Shown piece after piece: positions 1-9,726 of a stretch of 64,000 nucleotides of DNA (within the stretch, counting starts at the first letter, position 1; each line of letters begins with the position of its first letter). A program made the translations under genes and the position numbers. Source of the DNA: Streptomyces sp. NBC_01275 (GTDB taxonomy: Bacteria; Actinomycetota; Actinomycetes; Streptomycetales; Streptomycetaceae); contig NZ_JAPEOZ010000001.1 of the NCBI RefSeq assembly GCF_026340655.1, positions 4,340,001 through 4,404,000 on the forward strand, in the 5' to 3' direction. Under the pieces are notes generated by a model. That model searched no databases. It was not told the DNA's origin and worked only from the letters and a program-made list of their open reading frames with translations.

Positions 1-935
1 GACTCCCCGCCCGTCTCCACGAACAGCCAGGCCCCGCCCCGCGGCAGCCCCGCCGTCGACGGCACCAGATCGGCCGCCATCCCCTCCACCGTCAGCGGCC
101 CGTACGGCAGCAGGCCGGCCGCTGCCTCGGCGGCGGCGGCCTCGTCGGCGTACCCCAGGACCGCGAGCGCACGCGCGCGTGGAGCCTCCACGAGGTCGAC
201 GACCGCCTCCGTCAGCACGGCCAGCGTGCCCTCCGAGCCGCAGAAGGAACGGGCCACGTCGACGCCCTTCTCGGGCAGCAGGGCGTCCAGCGCATACCCG
301 GAGATACGGCGGGGCAGCTCGGGGAATCCGGTGCGCAGCCGCGCCAGGTCCCCCTCGACCAGCGCGCGCAGCCCGTCCGGGGCTCCCGCCCACCCCCTGC
401 CCAGCCGCAGCCGCTGCCCGCGCGCGGTGACGACGGCCAGCTCGCGCACGCTGTCCGCGGTCGTCCCCCACGCCACCGAGTGGGAGCCGCACGAGTTGTT
501 GCCGATCATCCCGCCGAGCGTGCAGCGGCTGTGGGTGGCGGGGTCGGGACCGAAGCGCAGCCCGTGCGGGGCGGCGGCCTCCTGGAGCCGGTCGAGGACG
601 AGGCCGGGCTGGACGACGGCGGTCCGCGCCTCGGGGTCCAGGCCGACCAGCCGGTTCAGATGCCGGGTGAAGTCCAGCACCACGCCCGTGCCCGTCGCCT
701 GCCCCGCGATCGACGTCCCGCCGCCGCGCGCCACGACCGGCACTCCGTGCGCCCGGCACACCTCCAGCACGGCCGCCACGTCGTCGGCGTCCCGCGGCGC
801 GACGACGCCCAGGGGGACCCGGCGGTAGTTGGACGCGTCCATGGTGACGAGCGCGCGGGCCATGACGCCGAAGTCCACGTCACCCCGGACGGCACGCCGC
901 AGCTCGCCCGCCAGCTCCAGCTCCGATTCCGACAT
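1..935 (-). CDS. FAD-linked oxidase (GlcD/D-lactate dehydrogenase-like), 3' end outside window
   Basis: Flavin-dependent oxidation of a 2-hydroxy acid such as lactate or glycolate is the usual role of this family. The visible 311 residues form an FAD-binding type 4 (PCMH) domain: GGGTSIAGQATG at about residues 71-82 is the pyrophosphate-binding loop, and IGNNSCGSHS at 144-153 is typical of the long members that carry a C-terminal Fe-S/CCG half. The frame is still open at position 1, so the C-terminal part lies outside the window. The ATG at 935 is the first plausible start. It is transcribed away from serC, and the 170-base divergent gap contains a dispersed repeat. The substrate cannot be deduced; single-domain or Fe-S fusion cannot be decided here. 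Confidence 0.85.
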   Translation of the reverse strand, partial: MSESELELAGELRRAVRGDVDFGVMARALVTMDASNYRRVPLGVVAPRDADDVAAVLEVCRAHGVPVVARGGGTSIAGQATGTGVVLDFTRHLNRLVGLDPEARTAVVQPGLVLDRLQEAAAPHGLRFGPDPATHSRCTLGGMIGNNSCGSHSVAWGTTADSVRELAVVTARGQRLRLGRGWAGAPDGLRALVEGDLARLRTGFPELPRRISGYALDALLPEKGVDVARSFCGSEGTLAVLTEAVVDLVEAPRARALAVLGYADEAAAAEAAAGLLPYGPLTVEGMAADLVPSTAGLPRGGAWLFVETGGE

Positions 936-943
936 GCGTCCAG

Positions 944-1023
944 CAAATCAGCCCGTCCGGCGTTTGAGGACGAGGCCCGTCCAAGGCCGAAGCGGGGTCT
1001 GGGGGCGGCAGCCCCGGGAACGG
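944..1023. repeat. Dispersed intergenic repeat, family A, copy 1
   Basis: A block containing GTTTGAGGACGAGGCCC, then GGCCGAAGCGGGG and GGGGGCGGCAGCCCC recurs at about 60487-60591 in the same order and orientation. Both copies are intergenic. I recall similar blocks scattered through Streptomyces genomes. The GGGGCTG/CAGCCCC part can form a hairpin. Confidence 0.7.
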
Positions 1024-1068
1024 CGACCAGAACGGCGACCAAAACGCCGTCTCACCCGACGGACCAGG

Positions 1069-2224
<1,156 letters not shown>

Positions 2225-2244
2225 CCGCTTCCCGCAATCCGTTC

Positions 2245-2283
2245 TTCCGTATCCGGTTTCCGTATCCGGTTTCCGTATCCGGT
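2245..2283. repeat. Three perfect 13-bp tandem repeats after serC
   Basis: TTCCGTATCCGGT is repeated head to tail at 2245-2257, 2258-2270 and 2271-2283, between the serC stop codon and its terminator. Confidence 0.9.
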
Positions 2284-2294
2284 ACGACCGTGAG

Positions 2295-2336
2295 GACGCC
2301 CGACGCGACAACGCGGCGGGCGTCTTCGCGTTTTTT
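2295..2336 (+). terminator. Rho-independent terminator of serC
   Basis: Stem GACGCCCG (2295-2302) pairs with CGGGCGTC (2317-2324), with an inner CGCG/CGCG stem around an ACAA loop. Six T residues follow at 2331-2336. This is a canonical hairpin plus T tract, which is uncommon in Streptomyces. Confidence 0.8.
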
Positions 2337-2399
2337 GTCCGTCCGTCCAGTTCGGGTGCTTCCGCCTACGATGCGGGGGTCCGGGCCCGTAGTAGCCGA

Positions 2400-3090
2400 T
2401 GAAGTCGGACGCGGCGGGTGCGGGAGCCTTGCCGGCGCCGGCGAGGAACTCGACCTGGCTGAGCTGGAGTTCGCCGCTGCCGGCGTTGTCGGTGATCCGC
2501 AGCCGGTAGTGACGGTACGAGGTGGTGTTGGCGAAGGGGAAGTCCCGCGTCTCGAAGCGGCGCGTGAAGTGTTCGCCGGTAGGGGTGTCGAGCGTCGTCC
2601 ACGTGCCGCCGTCGTGCGAGCCCTGGAGGTGCCAGTCCTGCGGATCGTGGCCCGAGGCGTCGTTGGCGGTGGTCAGCCTGTACGACGCCACGGCAGCCGG
2701 GCGCTGAAGGGTGAAGTCCAGCTCGGCGGTGTCCTCGTGCACCAGCCACTTGCTCGGGGACCTGTCGAGCAGATTGCGCGCGACCTCGCCTCCGGCCGCG
2801 AACTCGCCGCTCGCCTCGACGTCGACGACCGTGTCGGTGATGTCGCGCAGTTCGCCGGGCGCGGCATGAACGGCCGCCGTCGCGACGGCGGCCGTCAGGA
2901 CGACCGAGGCCGCGTTCCCGCGCCGGTCGCTCCAGGACACCCGCTCCAGGGGCGTCCCCCGGCCGTCGTCGAGCAGGATGCGCAGTTCACCGGAGGGACG
3001 CCAGTCGCCGTCCTGTCCCTCCTCGGTGGAGAACCGGTGCAGCGGGACGTCCGTGGTGCCGAACCGGTTCCATGAGCGTCCCTCAGTAAT
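2400..3090 (-). pseudogene. Decayed discoidin (F5/8 type C) domain gene, glycosidase-like remnant
   Basis: Read on the minus strand, about 2860 to 2430 encodes a coherent discoidin/F5-8C domain (GELRDITDTVVDVEASGE, then VASYRLTTANDA, DPQDWHLQGSHDGG and YRHYRLRITDNAG). This resembles the carbohydrate-binding domain attached to GH92 mannosidases and other secreted glycosidases. A signal-peptide-like stretch (ASVVLTAAVATAAVHAAP) sits just before it, but has no start codon of its own. Before that lies an unrelated fragment (RPSGELRILLDDGRGTPLER) that I do not recognise. The frame has no good start or RBS and runs on through unrelated DNA into the serC end. I read it as the residue of a deleted or fused gene, not as a functional CDS. 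Confidence 0.5.
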
Positions 3091-3266
3091 CGAGCAGTCG
3101 TCGTGCGATGGCGATCCGCGGACAACTCCCGTCCATGGATGCCAAGAAGCTACCGGCACCCACTGACACCGGAAGAGGTGCCGCGGGCGGGAACGGGCGT
3201 GGCGGAGCCACCCGCAGGGCCTGTCCGGCGGGTGTCGACGGACAGGCCCCTGGTCGGGAGGAGGGC

Positions 3267-3815
3267 TCAGCGCTTGAGCGTGAAGGTGAAGTCGCCGGAG
3301 AGCCTGCCGCTCAGCCGGACTGCCGAAACGAGTCTCCCTTCCGTGATCAGTCTCTCGACCTCGGCCCGTGAGAGGCCGCACCCTTCAGCGATCAGTCGCA
3401 CCGGCCGGACAGGGATCCGCGCTTTGAAGCGGACCGAGGCGTCGATCACCTCGCGGTCCGGATGATCCGATCCGCCGGTGTCGAGACGCCAGGCGTCGTC
3501 CCAGTCGAGGGCGATGCGACTACGACGCCGCACGACCGGATCCTGGAGCAACTCAGCTGCCAGGCCAGGGTCGTTGTCATGCAGCCGGTCCAGCAGCTCG
3601 GGTCGTACGGAGCGCACGTTCACCCGCTCCAGAACCGTGAGCTTCGTGGTTTCCCCGCAAGCGGTGCAGAGCGCGAGGAGCCAGGCGTCGATGAGCTTGT
3701 GATGTGCGTTGACGCGAAACTTGCCGTTTGCCCGGAAGCGCTCGGACGCGCACGCGTGGCAACGACGGAGAACGAGCGGCAGGCAGGTGGGCGCGACCAC
3801 CCAGTTTTCGAGCAC
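3267..3815 (-). CDS. DUF1062 domain-containing protein
   Basis: Cytoplasmic protein of 182 residues and unknown function. Two CxxC pairs (Cys19/Cys22 in CHAC and Cys50/Cys53 in CTAC) suggest a zinc ribbon at the N-terminus; the C-terminal half (VRLIAEGCGLSRAEVERLI) is helical and looks like a helix-turn-helix or S4-like segment. It matches the DUF1062 family of Actinobacteria and Firmicutes in length and Cys spacing. It stands alone on the minus strand; the 350 bases upstream are lower in GC than the neighbourhood. Family identity is good, function is unknown. Confidence 0.85.
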   Translation of the reverse strand: MLENWVVAPTCLPLVLRRCHACASERFRANGKFRVNAHHKLIDAWLLALCTACGETTKLTVLERVNVRSVRPELLDRLHDNDPGLAAELLQDPVVRRRSRIALDWDDAWRLDTGGSDHPDREVIDASVRFKARIPVRPVRLIAEGCGLSRAEVERLITEGRLVSAVRLSGRLSGDFTFTLKR

Positions 3816-3961
3816 AGAAATACACCGGTTTCAGTGAGAAGTCCGCAGCAAAAAGGAGCGCGGCGCACAGGCGCGACGCGCGACGATTCAGCACTCGGGA
3901 GGTCTCACACGGTGTACAACGGGACGCCCTTGACTAGACGACTTGGTTCGGCAGCACGGTA

Positions 3962-4129
3962 ATGGCGCACAGCGGCACCGCTCCACTGCTTTTCGAGCGC
4001 CTCACCGGGTTCGCCGCCCACGGAGACGCCATCGCCGTCCGTCACGGCAAGGCCCCCAACGGGCCCGCACTCCTGACCCGTTCACCATCCGCCCCGCTGG
4101 TCGATCCGGCGGGGCGCAGCCGTACGTGA
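3962..4129 (+). pseudogene. Short 55-codon frame, possible remnant of an adenylate-forming enzyme N-terminus
   Basis: The 357 bases between the DUF1062 gene and the next CDS hold only this short frame, beginning MAHSGTAPLLFERLTG and FAAHGDAIAVRHG. That opening resembles the start of AMP-dependent ligases (LFERL..AAHGDAIAV), but the remainder is unrelated and stops after 55 codons. No Shine-Dalgarno precedes the ATG. It may be chance or a relic. Confidence 0.2.
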
Positions 4130-4172
4130 AAATACGGATGCCCCCGGCCCCGCCCCTTGGTAGCTTCCTCGC

Positions 4173-4904
4173 GTGCCGAAGCTGAATCAGATCATCGCCG
4201 TGGAAAAGGGCGTCAAGTCGAAGTCCCTGCAAGAACTCACGCAGGCCCATCACGATGTGCAGAAGCCCGCGTTGCTTGCCGGGATCTCTCGCACGTACCA
4301 GGCGAAGGACGAAGAGGGCGAGCAGTTGCCGCCGGAGTCCACACGGGTCCAGGTCAAGGCGGAGGACGTGCTGCGTTCCGCGGCCGCGACGCTCACCCGG
4401 CTGTTCGACGTGACGGCGGCGAAGGACTGGGCGAACCGTACGGCGGTCGCCGACGTGGTCGTCGACGGCACCGTGCTGCTGTCCGCCGTCCCGGTGCCGT
4501 ATCTCCTGTTCCTGGAGAAGCAGCTCACGGATCTGAACACCTTCGTGCGCAAGCTGCCGGTGCTGGACGCCTCCGAGTCGTGGACGTTCGACCCGTCGAC
4601 GGACGGGTGGAAGACGGAGGCGGTGCGGACCATCCGTACGAAGAAGGTCCCCCGCAACCATGTGAAGGCCGAGGCCACGGAGAAGCACCCGGCCCAGGTC
4701 GAGGTGTACTACGAGGACGTGCCCGTGGGCTACTGGACCACGGTCAAGTTCTCCGGCGCGCTGCCGGCCCGCAGGGTCAACGAGCTGATCGACCGGGTCG
4801 AGAAGCTGCAGCAGGCCGTGAAGTACGCCCGCGAGGAGGCCAACGGCATCGAGGTCACCGAACAGAGAGTGGGTGACGCGGTGTTCGGCTACCTGTTCCG
4901 GTAG
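4173..4904 (+). CDS. Conserved actinobacterial protein (recalled as DUF7873) upstream of tRNA-like RNAs
   Basis: Soluble 243-residue protein of unknown function; I recall the family as DUF7873 but cannot check this. No signal peptide or membrane segment is present. It is rich in charged residues, with a basic centre (TIRTKKVPRNHVKAEATEK at about 158-176) and a C-terminal helix with coiled-coil character (RRVNELIDRVEKLQQAVKYA). The GTG start has TAGCTT ending 6 bases before it and no Shine-Dalgarno, so a leaderless mRNA is likely. Forty-six bases after the stop begins a pair of permuted tRNA-like elements on the same strand, with no obvious separate promoter. The basic patch and this context suggest RNA binding or processing, which is inference only. 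Confidence 0.75.
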   Translation: MPKLNQIIAVEKGVKSKSLQELTQAHHDVQKPALLAGISRTYQAKDEEGEQLPPESTRVQVKAEDVLRSAAATLTRLFDVTAAKDWANRTAVADVVVDGTVLLSAVPVPYLLFLEKQLTDLNTFVRKLPVLDASESWTFDPSTDGWKTEAVRTIRTKKVPRNHVKAEATEKHPAQVEVYYEDVPVGYWTTVKFSGALPARRVNELIDRVEKLQQAVKYAREEANGIEVTEQRVGDAVFGYLFR

Positions 4905-4915
4905 CCCCCTGATCG

Positions 4916-4949
4916 CCCCTCGTGCGAGCGAGGGGTGCGCGAAGAGCGC
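4916..4949 (+). other. Two small hairpins between the unknown gene and the tRNA-like elements
   Basis: CCCCTCG (4916-4922) pairs with CGAGGGG (4929-4935) around a TGCGAG loop, and GCGC (4937-4940) with GCGC (4946-4949). They could be a weak terminator, an mRNA/RNA processing site, or part of the leader of the tRNA-like transcript. No T tract follows. Confidence 0.5.
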
Positions 4950-5089
4950 AAGCTGAAACTGATGTTGAAGCTGAACCAGGGGTGACAGTTGGGGGTTCGA
5001 ATCCCTCCCCCGGCACACAGGCCGGGGTGGCCCAAATGGCAGAGGCGGCCCCATGAATCTCAGATTCTCGCTCCAGTCTCAGTATTCGC
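4939..5089 (+). ncRNA. Circularly permuted tRNA-like element 1
   Basis: The 3' half comes first: anticodon-stem strand GGGGT (4979-4983), T arm GGGGG-TTCGAAT-CCCTC (4991-5007), acceptor strand CCCCGGC (5008-5014) and A73. After CACAG the 5' half follows: acceptor GCCGGGG (5021-5027, seven perfect pairs with 5008-5014), TG, D stem GCC/GGC (5030-5032/5044-5046) around a loop with GGCAGA, then anticodon strand GCCCC (5048-5052), which pairs with GGGGT. Beyond the anticodon stem, 4953-4973 pairs with 5061-5082 (CTGA, ACTG, GAA, CTG against CAG, TTC, CAGT, TCAG), extending the stem. CCA is not encoded. The split lies in the anticodon loop, so the anticodon cannot be read with certainty. Confidence 0.6.
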
Positions 5090-5267
5090 CACCGAACGCC
5101 GGATCGACCGAGCGCGGACGATCGTCGACGAATAGGGGTTCAAGTCCCCTCTGTGCCTCTCCCTAATCTCCACCTCTTCACCTCTTCGTTTCCTTCCGTG
5201 GCACGGTAGTTCAAAGGCAGAACGCGTCGACCTCAGAATGATCCGCGGCTCTTAAACGCCGCCGGTG
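5090..5267 (+). ncRNA. Circularly permuted tRNA-like element 2
   Basis: Same architecture as element 1. 3' half: anticodon-stem strand CGACG (5126-5130), T arm AGGGG-TTCAAGT-CCCCT (5134-5150), acceptor strand CTGTGCC (5151-5157), then T. A 41-base pyrimidine-rich spacer follows. 5' half: acceptor GGCACGG (5200-5206, pairs with 5151-5157, one G-U), TA, D arm GTTC-AAAGGCA-GAAC (5209-5223), G, anticodon strand CGTCG (5225-5229). The anticodon stem extends to GTCGACG/CGTCGAC; beyond an eight-base bulge CTCAGAAT, GATC, CGCG and CTC (5240-5251) pair with GAG, CGCG and GATC (5110-5123). The D arm and T73 resemble tRNA-Gly, but no anticodon is certain. Confidence 0.6.
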
Positions 5268-5289
5268 TGCGCAATTGGGTGGCACAACA

Positions 5290-5321
5290 GGCCTCGGGAG
5301 CCGGATACCGCTCCCGGGGCC
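5290..5321. terminator. Bidirectional hairpin terminator after the tRNA-like array
   Basis: A 12-bp stem, 5290-5301 with 5310-5321 (one T-G pair), and an 8-base loop lie between the RNA elements and the convergent cellulase gene. It probably ends the plus-strand transcript. Confidence 0.65.
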
Positions 5322-5447
5322 GTCCCCATTCATGAAGGCCTGTCCGCGAAGGCGAAGACCTGTCCGCGAAGACGGCGACCTGGCCGCCAGGAAGGGCACC
5401 CGGTGACCGGTGACAAGCCCCGGGCGCCCCTCACACCCCCCACCCCC

Positions 5448-7118
<1,671 letters not shown>

Positions 7119-7126
7119 TCATCACG

Positions 7127-8185
7127 TCAAGACTTGCGGCGCAGCAGTCGGCCGAAGCCGAAGACCGCGACGCACAGGACCGCGAAGGCGAGCGCGCCCA
7201 GCTTGACGCCGCCGGTGGCCGAGGAGCTGCCCCCGTCCGCCGCCGCGCCCGAACCCCCGCCCCCGGAAGGCGACTTGGAATCGCCTCCGGTTCCGCCCCC
7301 GGGCGCGTCCTCCGCGACCACGGAGCTGCCGGAGCCCTCGGTGCCGTACAGGAGCTTGGCGCCATCCGCCGAGTAGCTGACGGACTCGCCCTGGCGCTGG
7401 AGGGGCACGTCGAGCCGGCCCTTGCGTTCGAGGTCGCCGCCGTTGAAGTCGTAGTAGATGCCGCCGAAGTAGCCGCGGACGGCGAGTCGGGCGCCGTCCG
7501 GGGAGAAGGCGGCGTCGGTGGCCCAGAGGTCGACGGCGGCGACGGGCTTGAAGACGTTGGCGCCGGAGGCGGAGAGGGTGGCCGGGCCCTCGTAGAGGTG
7601 CCCGCCGTCCTCCTTCTTGTCGATGATGTAGACGCGCCCGGTCCTGGGGTGCACGACCAGCGACTCGGCGTCGCGGGCCCCGTCGGAGTACTTCACGATG
7701 TACTGGGTGGCGCGCACGGTCTGGTCGGTCAGCGTCTTCGGCTCGGGCAGCCGGTAGATCCACACGTACGGCCAGTTGCCGCCGAGGTTGTCGCCGATGT
7801 CGCCGACGTAGATCTGGTTGTCGGGGCCGATGGAGATCGCCTCGACGTCGCGGGGCGAGCCGATGCCGGTGAGGGTGAGGCGGGCGACGGTCTTGCCGGT
7901 CGCGCTGTCGACGGCGTAGAGGTAGGGGCCGTCGTCGCTGTCGTTGTGGGTCCAGTAGACGCCCGGGTGCAGGCGGGAGGCGGCGAGGCCGCTGGACTCG
8001 GTGATGCGGGAGTCCTCGATGGTGAATCCCTTGTCGCCGACGCCGTCGCCGTCCGCGTTCCCGTCCGCTGCGGAGGCGGGCACGGCGAACGCGCCCACGA
8101 GGAGGACCCCGGCGAGGAGGGCTCCCGCACGGCTGACTGCGGCACGGCTGACTGCGGCACGGCTGACGAAGGGTGGTCGGCGCAT
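7127..8185 (-). CDS. Secreted, C-terminally anchored beta-propeller-like protein
   Basis: Cell-surface protein of 352 residues. Signal peptide at about 1-40, ending PASAA and preceded by a VSRAA triplication; then a repeat-rich body with WD/YVTN-like blades (DNQIYVGDIGDNLGG, HPRTGRVYIIDKKEDGG, SPDGARLAVRGYFGG); a Gly/Ser-rich stalk; and one C-terminal membrane helix (LGALAFAVLCVAVFGFG) followed by RRKS. No LPXTG sortase motif is seen, so the C-tail is simply membrane-embedded. The ATG at 8185 is used; a GTG two codons upstream is possible. Function is not deducible; a sensor or adhesion role is only a guess. It sits 95 bases upstream of the cellulase on the same strand, with the CebR site between. 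Confidence 0.75.
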   Translation of the reverse strand: MRRPPFVSRAAVSRAAVSRAGALLAGVLLVGAFAVPASAADGNADGDGVGDKGFTIEDSRITESSGLAASRLHPGVYWTHNDSDDGPYLYAVDSATGKTVARLTLTGIGSPRDVEAISIGPDNQIYVGDIGDNLGGNWPYVWIYRLPEPKTLTDQTVRATQYIVKYSDGARDAESLVVHPRTGRVYIIDKKEDGGHLYEGPATLSASGANVFKPVAAVDLWATDAAFSPDGARLAVRGYFGGIYYDFNGGDLERKGRLDVPLQRQGESVSYSADGAKLLYGTEGSGSSVVAEDAPGGGTGGDSKSPSGGGGSGAAADGGSSSATGGVKLGALAFAVLCVAVFGFGRLLRRKS

Positions 8186-8296
8186 GCTCACAAGCCTGCC
8201 ATCCCTTGCGCACAAGCCCGCCATCCCTGACCGCCGTTCAGCGGGCGTGTCCGGCCTCACACCCCGCGCGTCCGGCCGATCGTCCATCATGAGCGG

Positions 8297-8980
8297 ATGC
8301 TCAGGTTCATGCCCGTCGGCGACTCCATGACCATCGGAAGCGCCGGCGAACACACATGGCGTTACCGGATGTGGCAGCACCTGCGCGAGAACTTCGGCGG
8401 TCCGTTCACCCTCGTGGGCCCGCGCGAGACGCTGTACGACAAGGCGATGGACGCGCCGACCTCGTACGAGTACGCCGACCCCGACTTCCCCCGCGCCCAC
8501 CTGGCCGGCTGGGGCGAGGGGTGGCAGCACATGGCCCCGCTGATCGGCGACGCGGTACGCCGGTGCCGGGCCGACGTCCTCCTCGTCTCCCTCGGCCTGA
8601 TCGACCTCGGCTTCTACACGGACGCGGAGCAGACCGCCGACAACGTACGGAGCTTCGTGGCCGGCGCGCGCACGGGCAACCCGCGTATCCGCATGGTGCT
8701 GCTGCCGGTGATCCCGAACGTCCGCGCCGAGTCCGACGCCCCCTTCGCCGCCCAGGTCGCCCGTTTCAACGAACTGCTCGCGAAGGCCGTCGCCGACCTG
8801 GACGAACCCCGCTCCCCCGTCCTCTTCGCCTCGCCCCCGCCGTCGTACGACATCACCTTCGACACCTATGACGGCACCCATCCCAACGCCTCCGGCGAGC
8901 ACAAGATCGCGGCGGCCTTCGCGGACGCGATGCATCAGGCGTGGGGGGTGGGGGAGGTCTACGAGGCGTACGAGGGCTGA
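8297..8980 (+). CDS. SGNH/GDSL-family esterase-like hydrolase
   Basis: Cytoplasmic 227-residue serine hydrolase without signal peptide. The block I motif VGDSMT places the nucleophile at Ser10, and the C-terminal DGTHPNASGEH supplies the Asp and His of the triad. The usual block III GxND is replaced by LGLIDLG, so the oxyanion-hole Asn is not obvious. Substrate is unknown: acyl esters of sugars or lipids are typical. It is divergent from the beta-propeller gene; two 18-bp direct repeats (CACAAGCC.GCCATCCCT) lie in the gap near 8190-8230. Family assignment is solid, function open. Confidence 0.85.
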   Translation: MLRFMPVGDSMTIGSAGEHTWRYRMWQHLRENFGGPFTLVGPRETLYDKAMDAPTSYEYADPDFPRAHLAGWGEGWQHMAPLIGDAVRRCRADVLLVSLGLIDLGFYTDAEQTADNVRSFVAGARTGNPRIRMVLLPVIPNVRAESDAPFAAQVARFNELLAKAVADLDEPRSPVLFASPPPSYDITFDTYDGTHPNASGEHKIAAAFADAMHQAWGVGEVYEAYEG

Positions 8981-9082
8981 GGCCACCGACATATGCGCTT
9001 CGCGCCGTGACCTGGTCGCCGTGCGTATCGTTGTACCGCGCGGCTGCACTTGTGCGGAGGGCAGCCGGGGAGGAGCGCCACG

Positions 9083-9670
9083 ATGACCGTCCTTGAAGAC
9101 AGGATCGCGATGGCCGAGAGCGACAACACGAGCACGCTGGACGAGATGTTCGAGCGGCTCGAGACGATGCCCGTCCCCGAGGGATACAAGGTCGAGATCG
9201 TCGAGGGGACCGTCTTCATGTCGCCACAGCGGGACACCCACTGGGAGATCATCGCGGACATCTACGAGCAGCTACGGACCAAGTACCCCCGGAAGCGCGT
9301 GAAGTCCGACGTCCGTATCGACTACCCGGGTCACCTCAACGGATTCGCGACCGACGTCACGGCGATGGCCGAGGGCGCCGCCAAGACGGAGAACGGGCGC
9401 TGGCGCCACGAGGACGTCGAGTTCGTCGCCGAGGTCATCTCCAAGGGCACCGCCGCCAACGACTACGGCCCGAAGAAGGCCGCCTACGCCAAGGCCGAGG
9501 TCCCCGTCTACCTCGTCGCCGACCCGTACCAGGGCCGCTGCCACGTCTACACCCACCCCAAGGGCGACGACTACGCGACCGAGACGAAGGTCGCCTTCGG
9601 AGACGAGGTGGACCTCACGGACACCGTGGTCGGCCTCACCCTCACCACCGACGACTTCCCCCGCGACTAG
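9083..9670 (+). CDS. Uma2-family (DUF820) putative endonuclease
   Basis: Protein of 195 residues with the PD-(D/E)XK-like Uma2/DUF820 fold, common in multiple copies in Streptomyces and Cyanobacteria. Family landmarks are MPVPEGYKVEIVEG at the N-terminus, DVRIDYPG and the core VEFVAEVIS followed by KKAAYAKAEVPVYLVADP, whose acidic and lysine residues would form the nuclease centre. The ATG at 9083 has a strong GGGGAGGAG at 9067-9075; an upstream in-frame GTG has none. It is a single gene between unrelated neighbours, not paired with a recognisable toxin partner or transposase. Nuclease activity is inferred from the fold. Confidence 0.85.
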   Translation: MTVLEDRIAMAESDNTSTLDEMFERLETMPVPEGYKVEIVEGTVFMSPQRDTHWEIIADIYEQLRTKYPRKRVKSDVRIDYPGHLNGFATDVTAMAEGAAKTENGRWRHEDVEFVAEVISKGTAANDYGPKKAAYAKAEVPVYLVADPYQGRCHVYTHPKGDDYATETKVAFGDEVDLTDTVVGLTLTTDDFPRD

Positions 9671-9688
9671 GACCTGTCCGGAACCCCC

Positions 9689-9719
9689 TTGCCTGGAGCC
9701 CACTCCAGGACATTGGCTT
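9689..9719 (+). promoter_or_regulatory. MerR-type operator and promoter of the aldo/keto reductase
   Basis: CCTGGAG (9692-9698) and CTCCAGG (9703-9709) form a perfect dyad around CCCA. It overlaps a TTGCCT -35 (9689-9694) and precedes TTGGCT, leaving a long 18-19-base spacer, the geometry of MerR-activated promoters. No MerR gene lies in the window. Confidence 0.5.
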
Positions 9720-9726
9720 GGGTTCC

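Noticed and set aside
3943..4185. 80-codon plus-strand frame before the unknown gene
   Set aside because: Overlaps the clear leaderless start at 4173 in another frame and has no coding signature.
4951..5267. Contiguous normal tRNA genes in this region
   Set aside because: No cloverleaf forms in normal order: each T arm and acceptor strand pairs only with a downstream 5' half.
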